A stretch of DNA of 64,000 nucleotides, from NCBI RefSeq assembly GCF_012034245.1, contig NZ_JAATEO010000004.1:1-64000 (forward strand), given 5' to 3'. The stretch is from Micromonospora thermarum (lineage in GTDB: Bacteria; Actinomycetota; Actinomycetes; Mycobacteriales; Micromonosporaceae). Each line of letters opens with the position of its first letter. Positions within the stretch are counted from its first letter, which is position 1. The position numbers and the translations under genes were made by a program. The notes beneath the pieces are model-generated. The model did not search any database and was not told where the DNA came from. It was given only the letters and a program-made list of their open reading frames with translations. This document shows, in pieces, positions 42,930 through 51,242 of this stretch.

Positions 42930-45203
42930 TCAGCCCGCGACGGCCAGGGCGAGCGGGAGCACGTCCGGCGCTCCGGCGCGGCGCAGGTCGCGGGCGACCA
43001 TGGTCAGCGTCCAGCCCGAGTCGACCAGGTCGTCGACGAGCAGCACCGGCCCGTCCAGCCCGGCGAGGGCACCGGCCAGGTCCGGCGGCACGGTGACCGC
43101 GCCGTGCAGGGCGCGTACCCGCTGGGCGCTGTTGCCGCGCGGGCCGCCCGGTGCCGTCACGGTTACGGCGCCGAGCAGCGGCAACCGCCCCACCGTGGCG
43201 ATCCGCCCGGCGAGCGAGCCGACCAGTCGGGGCCGGCGGCGCGACCCGACCGCGACCACCCCCACCGGCCGGCGCGGCCAGGGATCGTCGCCGTGCGCCC
43301 ACGCCTTCAGCACCTCGACCACGGCGGCGGCCAGGTCGTCCGGGACGTCGACGTCCGCCGCGTCCGGCCCGACCAGCTCGCGCAGCCGGCCACCCCAGCC
43401 GAGGTCGGACAGGCGCCCGACCGCCCGGCCGGGCAGCGCCTGCTCCGCGGGCGCGATGCGCCCCTTGAGGGGTACGCCGACCGCCTCCAGCCCGGTCGGC
43501 CAGAGCTTCTTCGGCGGCACCTCGACGCCGGGGCGGCCGAGGAAGGCCTGCGCGGCGCGCAGCGCCGCCTCGGAGACGTCGACGGAGAAGATGGGCTCCG
43601 CGCACCGGTCGCACCGGCCGCAGTCCGCCGCCCCGGCGTCGTCCAGGCATTCCCGCAGGTAACGCAGGCGGCAGCCGGGCGTTGTCGCGTACTCCCGCAT
43701 CGCCGCCTGCTCGGCGGTGCGCGCGGCGGCGACGCGCCGCAACCGGGCCTCGTCGTAGGCCCATGGCTCGCCGGTGGCGAGCCACCCGCCGCGTACCCGG
43801 CGGACCGCGCCGTCGACGTCCAGGACCTTGAGCATCAGCTCCAGCCGTGCCCGGCGCAGGTCGACGACCGGCTCCAGGGCCTGGGTGGAGAGCGGCCGGT
43901 CGGTGGACAGGGCGGCGAGCACGGCCCGCACCTGCTCCTCCGGCGGGAAGGCGAGCGAGGCGAAGTACCGCCAGATCGCCGCGTCCTCGGCGCCGGGAAG
44001 CAGCAGCACCTCGGCGTGCGCGACGGCGCGGCCGGCGCGGCCGACCTGCTGGTAGTACGCGATGGGCGACGGTGGTGCGCCGAGGTGCACGACGAAGCCG
44101 AGGTCCGGCTTGTCGAAGCCCATTCCCAGCGCGCTGGTGGCGACCAGCGCCTTGATCTTGTTGTCGAGCAGGTCCTGCTCGGCGGCGCGGCGGTCCGCGT
44201 CCTCGGCCTGCCCGGTGTACGAGGCCACCGCGTAGCCCCGGGAGCGCAGGAACTCGGCGGTCTCCCCCGCCGCCGCGACGGTCAGCGTGTAGACGATGCC
44301 GGAGCCGGGCAGCTCGTCGAGGTGGTCGGCGAGCCAGGCCAGCCGGTGCGCCGGGCCGGGCAGGTCGACCACGCCGAGCCGCAGCGACTCCCGGTCCAGG
44401 CTGCCCCGCAGGACCAGGGCCTGCGCCGACGTCCCGGCCCGAGCTGCGGCGAGGCCCAGGCGGCGATCCGGCAAGGCGGAGATCGGTCCGGATACCGGTG
44501 TTGTATCCGGACCGATCTCCAACGCCGCCGGTCGTCGTCTGGGTCCGGCGCGGCCGGGCTGTGACGTCGGCGCAGGCCCTACGTCGCCGAGCTGCTCGGC
44601 GACGTCCTGCGTGACGCGGGCATTGGCGGTGGCCGTGGTGGCGAGCACCGGCGTGCCCGACGGCAGGTTGCCGAGGAACGTCCGCAGCCGGCGGTAGTCC
44701 GGGCGGAAGTCGTGCCCCCAGTCGGAGACGCAGTGCGCCTCGTCCACCACGAGCAGCCCGGTGGTGGCCGCCAGCTTCGGGAGCACCGTGTCCCGGAAGT
44801 CGGGGTTGTTGAGCCGTTCCGGGCTGATCAGCAGGACGTCCACCGCCCCCGCGTGGATCTCGGCGGTGATCTCGTCCCACTCGTCCAGGTTCGCGGAGTT
44901 GATGGTCCGGGCGCGGATGCCGGCCCGGGCTGCCGAGTCGACCTGGTTGCGCATCAGCGCCAGCAGCGGCGACACGATCACCGTCGGGCCGTGCTCACCG
45001 GTCTCGCGCAGCAGGGCGGTGGCCACGAAGTAGACGGCCGACTTGCCCCACCCGGTGCGCTGGACGCAGAGCACCCGCCGCCGGTCGACCACCAGCGCCT
45101 CGATCGCCCGCCACTGGTCCTCCCGGAGCCGGGCGTGCTCCCCGGCGAGCTGCCGCAGCACCGCCTCGGCCCGCTCGCGTACCGCCGTCCGGTCCTGGCT
45201 CAT
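42930..45203 (-). CDS. recQ: RecQ family DNA helicase fused to a phosphoribosyltransferase-like domain
   Basis: 757 aa, ATG at 45203. Helicase core: Walker A QRTGWGKSAVYFVATALL, PLLALMRNQVDSAARAGIRA, DEAH box VVDEAHCVSDWGHDFRPDYR, ATTATANARVTQDVAEQLGD, then ATSALGMGFDKPDLGFVVHL and YYQQVGRAGRA. A zinc Cys cluster (CRLRYLRECLDD, CGRCDRC) follows. The C-terminal third ends in VLLVDDLVDSGWTLTMVARD (720 on), a PRTase-type PRPP-binding loop. It unwinds DNA 3' to 5' in repair. Residues 208-263 are an insertion between helicase motif III and the next conserved block, encoded entirely by a 165-bp palindromic element (44416-44580). Confidence 0.93.
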   Translation of the reverse strand: MSQDRTAVRERAEAVLRQLAGEHARLREDQWRAIEALVVDRRRVLCVQRTGWGKSAVYFVATALLRETGEHGPTVIVSPLLALMRNQVDSAARAGIRARTINSANLDEWDEITAEIHAGAVDVLLISPERLNNPDFRDTVLPKLAATTGLLVVDEAHCVSDWGHDFRPDYRRLRTFLGNLPSGTPVLATTATANARVTQDVAEQLGDVGPAPTSQPGRAGPRRRPAALEIGPDTTPVSGPISALPDRRLGLAAARAGTSAQALVLRGSLDRESLRLGVVDLPGPAHRLAWLADHLDELPGSGIVYTLTVAAAGETAEFLRSRGYAVASYTGQAEDADRRAAEQDLLDNKIKALVATSALGMGFDKPDLGFVVHLGAPPSPIAYYQQVGRAGRAVAHAEVLLLPGAEDAAIWRYFASLAFPPEEQVRAVLAALSTDRPLSTQALEPVVDLRRARLELMLKVLDVDGAVRRVRGGWLATGEPWAYDEARLRRVAAARTAEQAAMREYATTPGCRLRYLRECLDDAGAADCGRCDRCAEPIFSVDVSEAALRAAQAFLGRPGVEVPPKKLWPTGLEAVGVPLKGRIAPAEQALPGRAVGRLSDLGWGGRLRELVGPDAADVDVPDDLAAAVVEVLKAWAHGDDPWPRRPVGVVAVGSRRRPRLVGSLAGRIATVGRLPLLGAVTVTAPGGPRGNSAQRVRALHGAVTVPPDLAGALAGLDGPVLLVDDLVDSGWTLTMVARDLRRAGAPDVLPLALAVAG
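44416..44580. mobile_element. 165-bp palindromic MITE-like element inside recQ
   Basis: Ends are 18-bp perfect inverted repeats: AGGGCCTGCGCCGACGTC at 44416-44433 and its complement at 44563-44580. The centre is a second perfect 18-bp inverted repeat, GGAGATCGGTCCGGATAC at 44478-44495 and 44503-44520, over a 7-base loop. The DNA between is also imperfectly complementary, so the whole element can fold as one hairpin. It is 165 bp long, exactly 55 codons, with no stop in the recQ frame. No clear target-site duplication was found. Confidence 0.85.
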
Positions 45204-45212
45204 CCGGCATTT

Positions 45213-46631
45213 CTACCAGCGTCCGGGCACGCCGCCCGGCTGGTGTCCGTCGCCGGCCGGTCGCCCGCCGCCGAGCAACGCGCGGACCCCCCGGTCGAGC
45301 AGGATCACGTGCAGCGCCCCGACCAGCCAGCACACGCCCACCGCGCCGACCAGGAAGAGGAACTGGGAGTCGGGCAGCTCCACGTCGGGATCCGGATCCA
45401 CCTGCGCGCCCACGACGACGAGCCCGACGAGGACTGCCAGGTATCCGGCGCCGGCGAGCGCCAGCAGCCAACTGCGCCGCCAGGCCGCGTACCCGAGCAT
45501 CACCAGCCAGGTGAGCCCGCCGAAGGAGAGCAGGACGGTCAGCGTGCCGACGACCGTGGCGACGACACCGAGCCAGCGGGGAGCCCGCCGGAGCGGCGCG
45601 GTGGTCACGGGATGGGAGGCCGGGCCGACCGCGATCTGGTGGACGGTGGCGGCGACGGCGGGCCACGGGACGGCCGGGGGTGCCACCTGCGCCGGCACGG
45701 GCGGCCATGTGTGCGGGGCCGGCACCGGCGCGGGCACCGCGTACCCGACGGGGGCCGGCAGGTCGGTCGCAGCCGGTGCCGACGCGGTGGGCATGGGCCG
45801 GGCCGGCTCGGATGTCGCGGCCGGGGCCGGCGCGGCCGGGGGCGGCGGGGGCGCGGCGCGCAGCAACTCGGGGTCGGCGCACAGGATGCGGCGGTGCAGC
45901 TCGCGCAGTTCCTCGCCCGGCTCGATGCCGTACTCGTCGCGCAGCAGCTCGTCCAGGTCGCGGTACGCCGCGAGGGCCTCCGCCTGCCGGCCGCTGCGGT
46001 ACAGGGCCACCATCAGGTGCCGCCGCAGCCGCTCCCGGACCGGGAACTCCACCGCCAGCTCCACGAGCGGGCCCACCAGCTCCCGGTGCCGGCCCTGGTC
46101 CAGCTCGACCTCGACCCGGTTCTCCAGGGCGGTCGCCCGCAGGTCGACGTACCGCTGCCGGACCGAGTCGAAGAACGGCCCGCCGAAGCCGGTGAACGGC
46201 TCGCCCCGCCACAGGTCCAGCGCCGCGGCCAGCTCAGCCAGCGCCTCCGCCGGCCGGCCCTCCTCCCGGTGCCGCTCCGCCCGGCGTACGCCCCGCTCGA
46301 AGCGGATCGCGTCGACGGCCTCCGGGTCCACGTGGAGCAGGTAACCGGCGTCGGTCAAGGCGAGCACCTGTCCGGGTGTCCGTGGCGACCGCTCCGGTTC
46401 CAGGATCCGGCGCAGCCCGGCGACGTGCTTCTGCACCACGTTCGGGCCGTTCGCCGGTGGATCGTCCGGCCAGACGGCGTCCACGATGTGCGCGGTCGGG
46501 ACCGGCCGGCCGGCGGAGAGCAGCAGCACGGCCAGCACCGCACGGCGCTTGCCCGGACCGAGGTCCAGCTCGCGGTCGGCGTACCAGGCCCGCTGTGGCC
46601 CGAGAAGCTCGAAGCGCAACGACCCTGACAT
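45213..46631 (-). CDS. Membrane-tethered SARP/BTAD transcriptional regulator
   Basis: 472 aa. The N-terminal OmpR-type winged helix (about 1-95: LRFELLGPQRAWYADRELDL, GPNVVQKHVAGLRRILEP) and BTAD domain (about 100-255: AELAAALDLWRGEPFTGFGG, RERLRRHLMVALYRSGRQAE, EPGEELRELHRRIL) form a SARP regulator. A Pro/Ala linker (about 262-345) follows, then about four membrane helices (WLGVVATVVGTLTVLLSFGG onward, to about 450). Most SARPs are soluble or carry NB-ARC/TPR domains, so a membrane C-terminus is unusual and suggests control from the envelope. SARPs bind direct repeats at 11-bp spacing; such an array lies immediately upstream (46670-46718). Confidence 0.88.
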   Translation of the reverse strand: MSGSLRFELLGPQRAWYADRELDLGPGKRRAVLAVLLLSAGRPVPTAHIVDAVWPDDPPANGPNVVQKHVAGLRRILEPERSPRTPGQVLALTDAGYLLHVDPEAVDAIRFERGVRRAERHREEGRPAEALAELAAALDLWRGEPFTGFGGPFFDSVRQRYVDLRATALENRVEVELDQGRHRELVGPLVELAVEFPVRERLRRHLMVALYRSGRQAEALAAYRDLDELLRDEYGIEPGEELRELHRRILCADPELLRAAPPPPPAAPAPAATSEPARPMPTASAPAATDLPAPVGYAVPAPVPAPHTWPPVPAQVAPPAVPWPAVAATVHQIAVGPASHPVTTAPLRRAPRWLGVVATVVGTLTVLLSFGGLTWLVMLGYAAWRRSWLLALAGAGYLAVLVGLVVVGAQVDPDPDVELPDSQFLFLVGAVGVCWLVGALHVILLDRGVRALLGGGRPAGDGHQPGGVPGRW

Positions 46632-46669
46632 GCGAGTTCACCGCTCCTGACACCCGGCCGCGCGCCAAG

Positions 46670-46718
46670 CGGCAGCGTGCGGCAGTCGGACGGCAGCATA
46701 GCGGCAGTGGCGCGGCAG
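46670..46718. promoter_or_regulatory. Five CGGCAG direct repeats at helical spacing
   Basis: CGGCAG occurs at 46670, 46680, 46691, 46702 and 46713 (start positions), spaced 10, 11, 11 and 11 bp. Four of five are preceded by G. It lies in the 144-base gap between the divergent SARP and lipoprotein genes, 58 bases before the lipoprotein start. SARP regulators are known to bind short direct repeats spaced by 11 or 22 bp next to the -10 region. Recognition by the adjacent SARP is an inference from position and geometry. Confidence 0.75.
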
Positions 46719-46775
46719 CGAACTCGTGCCAGTATCGGCCCTGGCAACAGCCCCGTACGAGAAAGAGATCATCTG

Positions 46776-47582
46776 ATGACGCAGCGAACCGGCACCGCCG
46801 CCCTGGCCCGCCGGGCCGTCACCGGCGCGACCGCCGTGCTGGCCGCCACGGCTCTGCTGGCCGGGTGCACCGGCAAGGACGGGGGTTCGGCGGAGCCGTC
46901 CCCGTCGCCCGACCCGAAGGCCGACCTGCTGGCCGCCGTGCCGGACGAGAAGGACCCGGCGTTCCTCTTCAGCGGCACCGACGCCGACGGCACGGTCACC
47001 GGCTCCGTGGACCCGGCCAGCAAGGGCATGGAGCTGAACGTCACCGAGAAGGACGCGGAGGCCGGCTTCACGATGAAGATGTCCTTCCGCTTCGTGGACC
47101 AGCAGTCCTGGGTGAAGGTGGACTTCGGCGGCGCGGAGGAGCTGCACACCCTACTCAAGCTGCCGAAGAACTGGATGGAGCTGGACAAGGCGAAGCTCAC
47201 CGACGCGGAGGCCGTGCCCGGCTACGAGGGCGCGGACCCGGGCAACGCCCGCCCGATCATCGCCACCGCCACCACGGTCGAGAAGCAGGCCGACGGGACG
47301 TACGCGGGAACGGTCGACCTGTCCGGCCCGGAGGCGGTCGAAGCCATGGACAGCATCGACGTCGCCGCGCTCGGTGACGCCGCCAAGACCGTGCCGTTCA
47401 CCGCGGTGGTCGGACCGGACGGCAACCTCACCTCGCTGACCCTCGACATCCCGGCCGCCGGCAAGCAGAAGGCGCTGAAGTACGTCGTGAAGTACTACGA
47501 CTTCGGCAAGGCGCCGGCGATCACCGCGCCCGAGGGCGCGAAGGCGGCACCGGCGTCGGCGTACGAGATGTTCAACGGCTGA
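46776..47582 (+). CDS. Secreted lipoprotein
   Basis: 268 aa from ATG 46776. It has a lipoprotein signal peptide ending in the lipobox LLAGC (about 28-32), a short Ser/Pro linker and a beta-rich outer domain (GTVTGSVDPASKGMELNVTE, FTMKMSFRFVDQQSWVKVDF, GTYAGTVDLSGPEAVEAMDS, TAVVGPDGNLTSLTLDIPAA). The overall layout is reminiscent of the LppX/LprG lipid-binding lipoproteins, but I see no decisive motif. It is divergent from the SARP gene and likely controlled through the CGGCAG array. Confidence 0.85.
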   Translation: MTQRTGTAALARRAVTGATAVLAATALLAGCTGKDGGSAEPSPSPDPKADLLAAVPDEKDPAFLFSGTDADGTVTGSVDPASKGMELNVTEKDAEAGFTMKMSFRFVDQQSWVKVDFGGAEELHTLLKLPKNWMELDKAKLTDAEAVPGYEGADPGNARPIIATATTVEKQADGTYAGTVDLSGPEAVEAMDSIDVAALGDAAKTVPFTAVVGPDGNLTSLTLDIPAAGKQKALKYVVKYYDFGKAPAITAPEGAKAAPASAYEMFNG

Positions 47583-47594
47583 CACACGGCGTAC

Positions 47595-47626
47595 GGGGCC
47601 GCGGCCACACGGGGAGCCGCGGCCCC
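47595..47626. terminator. Perfect 11-bp hairpin between convergent genes
   Basis: GGGGCCGCGGC (47595-47605) pairs exactly with 47616-47626, followed by TTCG, between the convergent lipoprotein and SDR genes. Confidence 0.8.
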
Positions 47627-47639
47627 TTCGCCGTCCGCC

Positions 47640-48386
47640 TCATCGGCCGAGGACGGACCCGCCGTTGACGCCGAGGACCTGCCCGGTGACGTAACCGGCG
47701 GCGGGGCCGATCAGGTAGCGGACCGCCTCGGCGATGTCGTCCGGTACGCCGGCCCGGCCGACGAGGGTGGCCGCCACCCGCTTGGCGTGCCCCTCCGGGG
47801 TCATCCGGTCACCGAAGAACTCGGTGTCGGCGACGTAACCGGGGCTCACCACGTTGACCGTGATCTGGTCCGGCCCGAGCTGCGCCGCCAGGTCGTACGC
47901 CCAGCCGTGCAGCGCCGCCTTCGCCGCCGAGTACGGCCCGGCGCCGCCCCGCTGGGCGGCGATCGAGCTGACCAGGACCACCCGCCCGCCGGGGCGGCGC
48001 AGGGCCGACCGCAGCGCCTCGGTGAGCAGGACCGCGGTGAGCACGTTGGCGTCGAGGTTCGCCCGCCAGTGCGCGGCGATCCCGGCCAGGCCGCCGGTGT
48101 CGCCGCCGAGGTATCCGCCGGCGTTGTTGACGACCGCGTCCACCGCCCGGTCCCCGACCGCCTCGACCACCTCGGACACCTGCTCCGGGTCGGTCAGGTC
48201 GGCGACCACGGGCCGGACGGCACGGGGGCGCCCGATGTCCCAGGAGATCCGCTCGGCGGTGTCCGTGAGCACGTCCGCCCGCCGCCCGACGACGAACACG
48301 TCGAACCCGTCGGTGGCCAGCACCCGGGCGACGGCGGCCCCGATCCCGGTCCCGCCGCCGCTGACGACCGCAAGCCGCTCACCCAT
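47640..48386 (-). CDS. Short-chain dehydrogenase/reductase
   Basis: 248 aa from ATG 48386; longer frames reaching into the livM region are not real. Classical SDR: TGxxxGIG cofactor loop (VVSGGGTGIGAAVARVLA), NAG (DAVVNNAGGYL), catalytic Ser/Tyr/Lys (LVSSIAAQRGGAGPYSAAKA) and the FabG-like end (SPGYVADTEFFGDRMTPEGH, GYVTGQVLGVNGGSV). NAD(P)-dependent oxidoreductase of unknown substrate. It stands alone between the hairpins at 47595 and 48414. Confidence 0.92.
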   Translation of the reverse strand: MGERLAVVSGGGTGIGAAVARVLATDGFDVFVVGRRADVLTDTAERISWDIGRPRAVRPVVADLTDPEQVSEVVEAVGDRAVDAVVNNAGGYLGGDTGGLAGIAAHWRANLDANVLTAVLLTEALRSALRRPGGRVVLVSSIAAQRGGAGPYSAAKAALHGWAYDLAAQLGPDQITVNVVSPGYVADTEFFGDRMTPEGHAKRVAATLVGRAGVPDDIAEAVRYLIGPAAGYVTGQVLGVNGGSVLGR

Positions 48387-48413
48387 ACGTCGTCCTCCCC
48401 AACCCGCCGAAAC

Positions 48414-48480
48414 CCCGCCGATCATGAAGTTATCGCCCAGACACACGGCGTGTCGCAACAGTAACTTCATGATCGGCGGG
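48414..48480. repeat. Palindromic repeat with 19-bp perfect arms
   Basis: CCCGCCGATCATGAAGTTA (48414-48432) and its exact complement (48462-48480) flank 29 bases that contain a second small stem (GACAC / GTGTC, 48440-48454). It lies between the SDR start and the livM stop. Arms containing GATCATGAAGTT look like a dispersed REP-type element; related palindromes lie at 53495-53564 and 55033-55085. Confidence 0.85.
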
Positions 48481-48502
48481 TGGTCCCGGTGCGCTGTTCG
48501 GG

Positions 48503-49627
48503 TCAGCGACCCCGGGACGGGATACGGAGGGAACCGCGGAGCAGCGCCAGGCGGGGGGCCAGGCTGGCCAGACCGCCGGGGAAGAAGTACACGGCCAGGA
48601 TGAACACGGCGCCCAGCACGAACAGCGGCTGGGACAGGGGCCGGCTGAGGAACGCCGGGAGGGCGTCCACCGCCTCGCTGGCGCCGAAGGCGACCAGCCG
48701 GTGGTCCAGGTACATGTAGAGGATGCCGCCGAGCACCGGCCCCCACCGGGTGCCCGGCCCGCCGAGCACCACCATGACCAGCAGCGACAGGGTCAACTCG
48801 CTGGACGTGATGTGCGGGGAGGCGCCGCCGACGATCAGGCAGTAGACCACGCCACCGGCCGCCGCGAGCCCGCCGGCCAGCGTGAACGCCACCAGCTTGA
48901 ACCGGTACGGGTCGAGCCCGAGCACACCGACCCGCCGCTCGTCGTCGCGCAGGCCGGCGAGCACCCGCCCGGTCGGCGAGCCGCTCACCCGGTGCACGAC
49001 GAACACCACGACGACCAGGTACGCCAGCGCGAGCCAGTACAGGTTGACCGTGTTCGTCACCCCGACCAGCGCCTCCGGCACCCCGGAGACGTCCAGCGGC
49101 AGGCCCTCCTCGCCGCCCGTCAGCCCGCCGAAGTCGCGGGCCACCAGGATCGCGCCGACCTGGGCGAAGGCCAGCGTGACCATGGCGAACGCGATGCCGA
49201 CGGTCCGCAGCGCCACCGCGCCGATCAGCGCGGCGAGGATCGTCCCGCCGGTGATCGTGAACAGCGCGGCCTGCCACAGCGGCAGCCCGGCCTTGGTGAC
49301 CAGGATGTCGGTGCCGTAAACACCGGCGGCGAAGTAGAGGGCGTGCCCGAAGGAGAGCATCCCGGTCCGCCCGAACAGCAGGTCGTACCCGGCGGCGAGC
49401 CCACCGAAGACCATGCAGACGGCGAGCAGTTGCAGGGTGCCCGGCTCGTTCAGCGCGCCCTCGAAGATCCCCGGCAGGTGCAGCGTCGAGTACGGCAGGG
49501 TCAGCGCCACAGCCAGCGCGACCAGCGGCAGGAACGGGCGCACGCGACCCCAGCGACCGCCGGGCGTCAGCTCGGAGGGCACCGCCGCCGGGGGCGCCGG
49601 AACCTCGGGACTCTTGACCTCGGTCAT
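48503..49627 (-). CDS. livM: Branched-chain amino-acid-type ABC transporter, permease (LivM)
   Basis: 374 aa from ATG 49627, overlapping the livH stop. The LivM signatures are YDLLFGRTGMLSFGHALYFA, IAFAMVTLAFAQVGAILVAR, GLTGGEEGLPLDVSG, FKLVAFTLAGGLAAAGGVVY and VMVVLGGPGTRWGPVLGGI. About ten membrane helices. It pairs with LivH to form the pore of a HAAT-type importer. The N-terminal 35 residues are a Pro-rich cytoplasmic lead. Confidence 0.95.
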   Translation of the reverse strand: MTEVKSPEVPAPPAAVPSELTPGGRWGRVRPFLPLVALAVALTLPYSTLHLPGIFEGALNEPGTLQLLAVCMVFGGLAAGYDLLFGRTGMLSFGHALYFAAGVYGTDILVTKAGLPLWQAALFTITGGTILAALIGAVALRTVGIAFAMVTLAFAQVGAILVARDFGGLTGGEEGLPLDVSGVPEALVGVTNTVNLYWLALAYLVVVVFVVHRVSGSPTGRVLAGLRDDERRVGVLGLDPYRFKLVAFTLAGGLAAAGGVVYCLIVGGASPHITSSELTLSLLVMVVLGGPGTRWGPVLGGILYMYLDHRLVAFGASEAVDALPAFLSRPLSQPLFVLGAVFILAVYFFPGGLASLAPRLALLRGSLRIPSRGR

Positions 49628-50514
49628 GCCGTTGCCACCTTTCCGGCGATGCCCTGGGGGCGCAGCAGCAGCACCACGGCGAGCAGCCCGACCACGCAGA
49701 TGTCGCCCAGCCCGGAGGTGCCGTAGTAGTTGACGAACTGTTGCAGCAGCCCCACCGCGACGGCCGCGTACGCGGACCCGACGACCGAGCCCATGCCGCC
49801 GATGACCACCACGATGAACGCGAAGATCAGCAGCGAGCCGCCCTGCCCGGGTGAGACGGTGCCGAAGTAGACGCTGCCGAGCGCCCCGGCCAGCGCGGCG
49901 GCCGCCCCACCGATGGCGAAGACCAGCGTGAACGCCTTCCGGACGTCGATGCCGAGCGCGGTGACCATCTCCCGGTTCTCCACGCCCGCCCGGATCACCA
50001 GGCCGTAGCGGGTCCAGCGGAGGAAGGTCAGGATCGCGCCGAGCACCAGCACCGCCGCGACGATCAGCAGCAGGCCGCCGTTGGGCACGTTGGCGCCCAG
50101 CACGTTGGTGACCTGCCGGGTCCACTCCGGGCGCGGGAACGTGCGCGCGTCGGCACCCCACGTCGCCTGGAGCAGCGCCACCCCGGCCAGCGAGAGACCG
50201 ACGGTGACCAGGACCTGCTCGATCGTGCGCGAGTACAACGGCCGGATCAGCACCAGCTCGACCAGGACCGCGACCAGGGTGCCGGCGAGCACGCCGAAGG
50301 CGACCGCGACGACGAACCCGAACCCGTCACCGCCGGCGCCGGGCAGGTTGCCGGCCGCCCACCAGGTCGCGTACGCCCCGACGCCGAGGAACAGCCCGTG
50401 CGCGAAGTTGAGCACGTCGGCCAGGCCGAAGACGAGGGACAGGCCGGAGGCGACCAGGAAGTAGAGCGCCGCCAGGCCGAGCCCGGTCAGCGTCAACAGG
50501 ATGATCGTGTCCAC
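49624..50514 (-). CDS. livH: Branched-chain amino-acid-type ABC transporter, permease (LivH)
   Basis: 296 aa, GTG at 50514. LivH signatures: LFLVASGLSLVFGLADVLNF with AHG, EQVLVTVGLSLAGVALLQA, LVIRAGVENREMVTALGIDV and VVVIGGMGSVVGSAYAAVAV. About eight helices. The start abuts the livF stop and the stop overlaps livM, so all five genes are one operon. Substrates of this family include Leu/Ile/Val, urea and short amides; none can be singled out here. Confidence 0.95.
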   Translation of the reverse strand: MDTIILLTLTGLGLAALYFLVASGLSLVFGLADVLNFAHGLFLGVGAYATWWAAGNLPGAGGDGFGFVVAVAFGVLAGTLVAVLVELVLIRPLYSRTIEQVLVTVGLSLAGVALLQATWGADARTFPRPEWTRQVTNVLGANVPNGGLLLIVAAVLVLGAILTFLRWTRYGLVIRAGVENREMVTALGIDVRKAFTLVFAIGGAAAALAGALGSVYFGTVSPGQGGSLLIFAFIVVVIGGMGSVVGSAYAAVAVGLLQQFVNYYGTSGLGDICVVGLLAVVLLLRPQGIAGKVATA

Positions 50515-51242
50515 TAGTGATGCACCTCCGCGGAGCCCACGCCGAGCAGCGACTTCGTCAGGCCGGTCTCCAGCAGCAGCTCCTGCGCGTCGCCGGTCCA
50601 GGCCACCTTGCCGGCGGCGAGCACCACCGCGTCCCGGGCCAGCCGCCGCACCACGGCCAGGTTCTGCTCGACCAGCAGCACCGGCACCGACTCGGCGACC
50701 CGTTCGAGCACCTCGGCCACCTCGGTCACGACCTTCGGCGCGAGGCCCTTGGTCGGCTCGTCGATCAGCAGCAGCCGGTTGTCGTTGAGCAGCACCCGGC
50801 CGATCGCCAGCATCTGCTGCTGCCCGCCGGAGAGCGAGCCGGCCCGCTGCCGTCCCCGCCGGTCCAGCTCGGGGAAGAGCGCGTACACCCGGTCGTACGC
50901 CGGGGTGGTCCCCCGCCGCTCGGCGAGCCGCAGGTTCTCGGCGACCGTGAGGCCGGCGAAGACGCAGCGGTCCTCCGGCACGTAGCCGAGCCCACCGCGG
51001 ACCAGCCGGTGGGTGGGCCGGGCCAGCAGGCTCTGCGCGCCCATCCGGATGGTGCCGTGCACCTCGCCCGCCCGCGGGGTGAGCCCGACGATGGCCCGTA
51101 GGGTGGTGGTCTTGCCGACGCCGTTGCGGCCGAGCAGCACGGTGACGCCGGTCGGGGCGACCGTGAAGGACACCCCCTGGAGGATGTGCAGCCCGGAGAT
51201 CCGGACCGACAGGTCCGCCACGCTGAGTACCGGCTCGGTCAT
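50514..51242 (-). CDS. livF: Branched-chain amino-acid-type ABC transporter, ATPase (LivF)
   Basis: 242 aa. ABC ATPase with Walker A LLGRNGVGKTTTLRAIVGL, Q-loop region, signature SLSGGQQQMLAIGRVLL, Walker B LLLIDEPTKGLAP and the switch His region LLVEQNLAVVRRLA. It lacks the C-terminal extension of LivG, as LivF does. Overlaps livG by 4 bases. It energises uptake together with LivG. Confidence 0.95.
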   Translation of the reverse strand: MTEPVLSVADLSVRISGLHILQGVSFTVAPTGVTVLLGRNGVGKTTTLRAIVGLTPRAGEVHGTIRMGAQSLLARPTHRLVRGGLGYVPEDRCVFAGLTVAENLRLAERRGTTPAYDRVYALFPELDRRGRQRAGSLSGGQQQMLAIGRVLLNDNRLLLIDEPTKGLAPKVVTEVAEVLERVAESVPVLLVEQNLAVVRRLARDAVVLAAGKVAWTGDAQELLLETGLTKSLLGVGSAEVHH

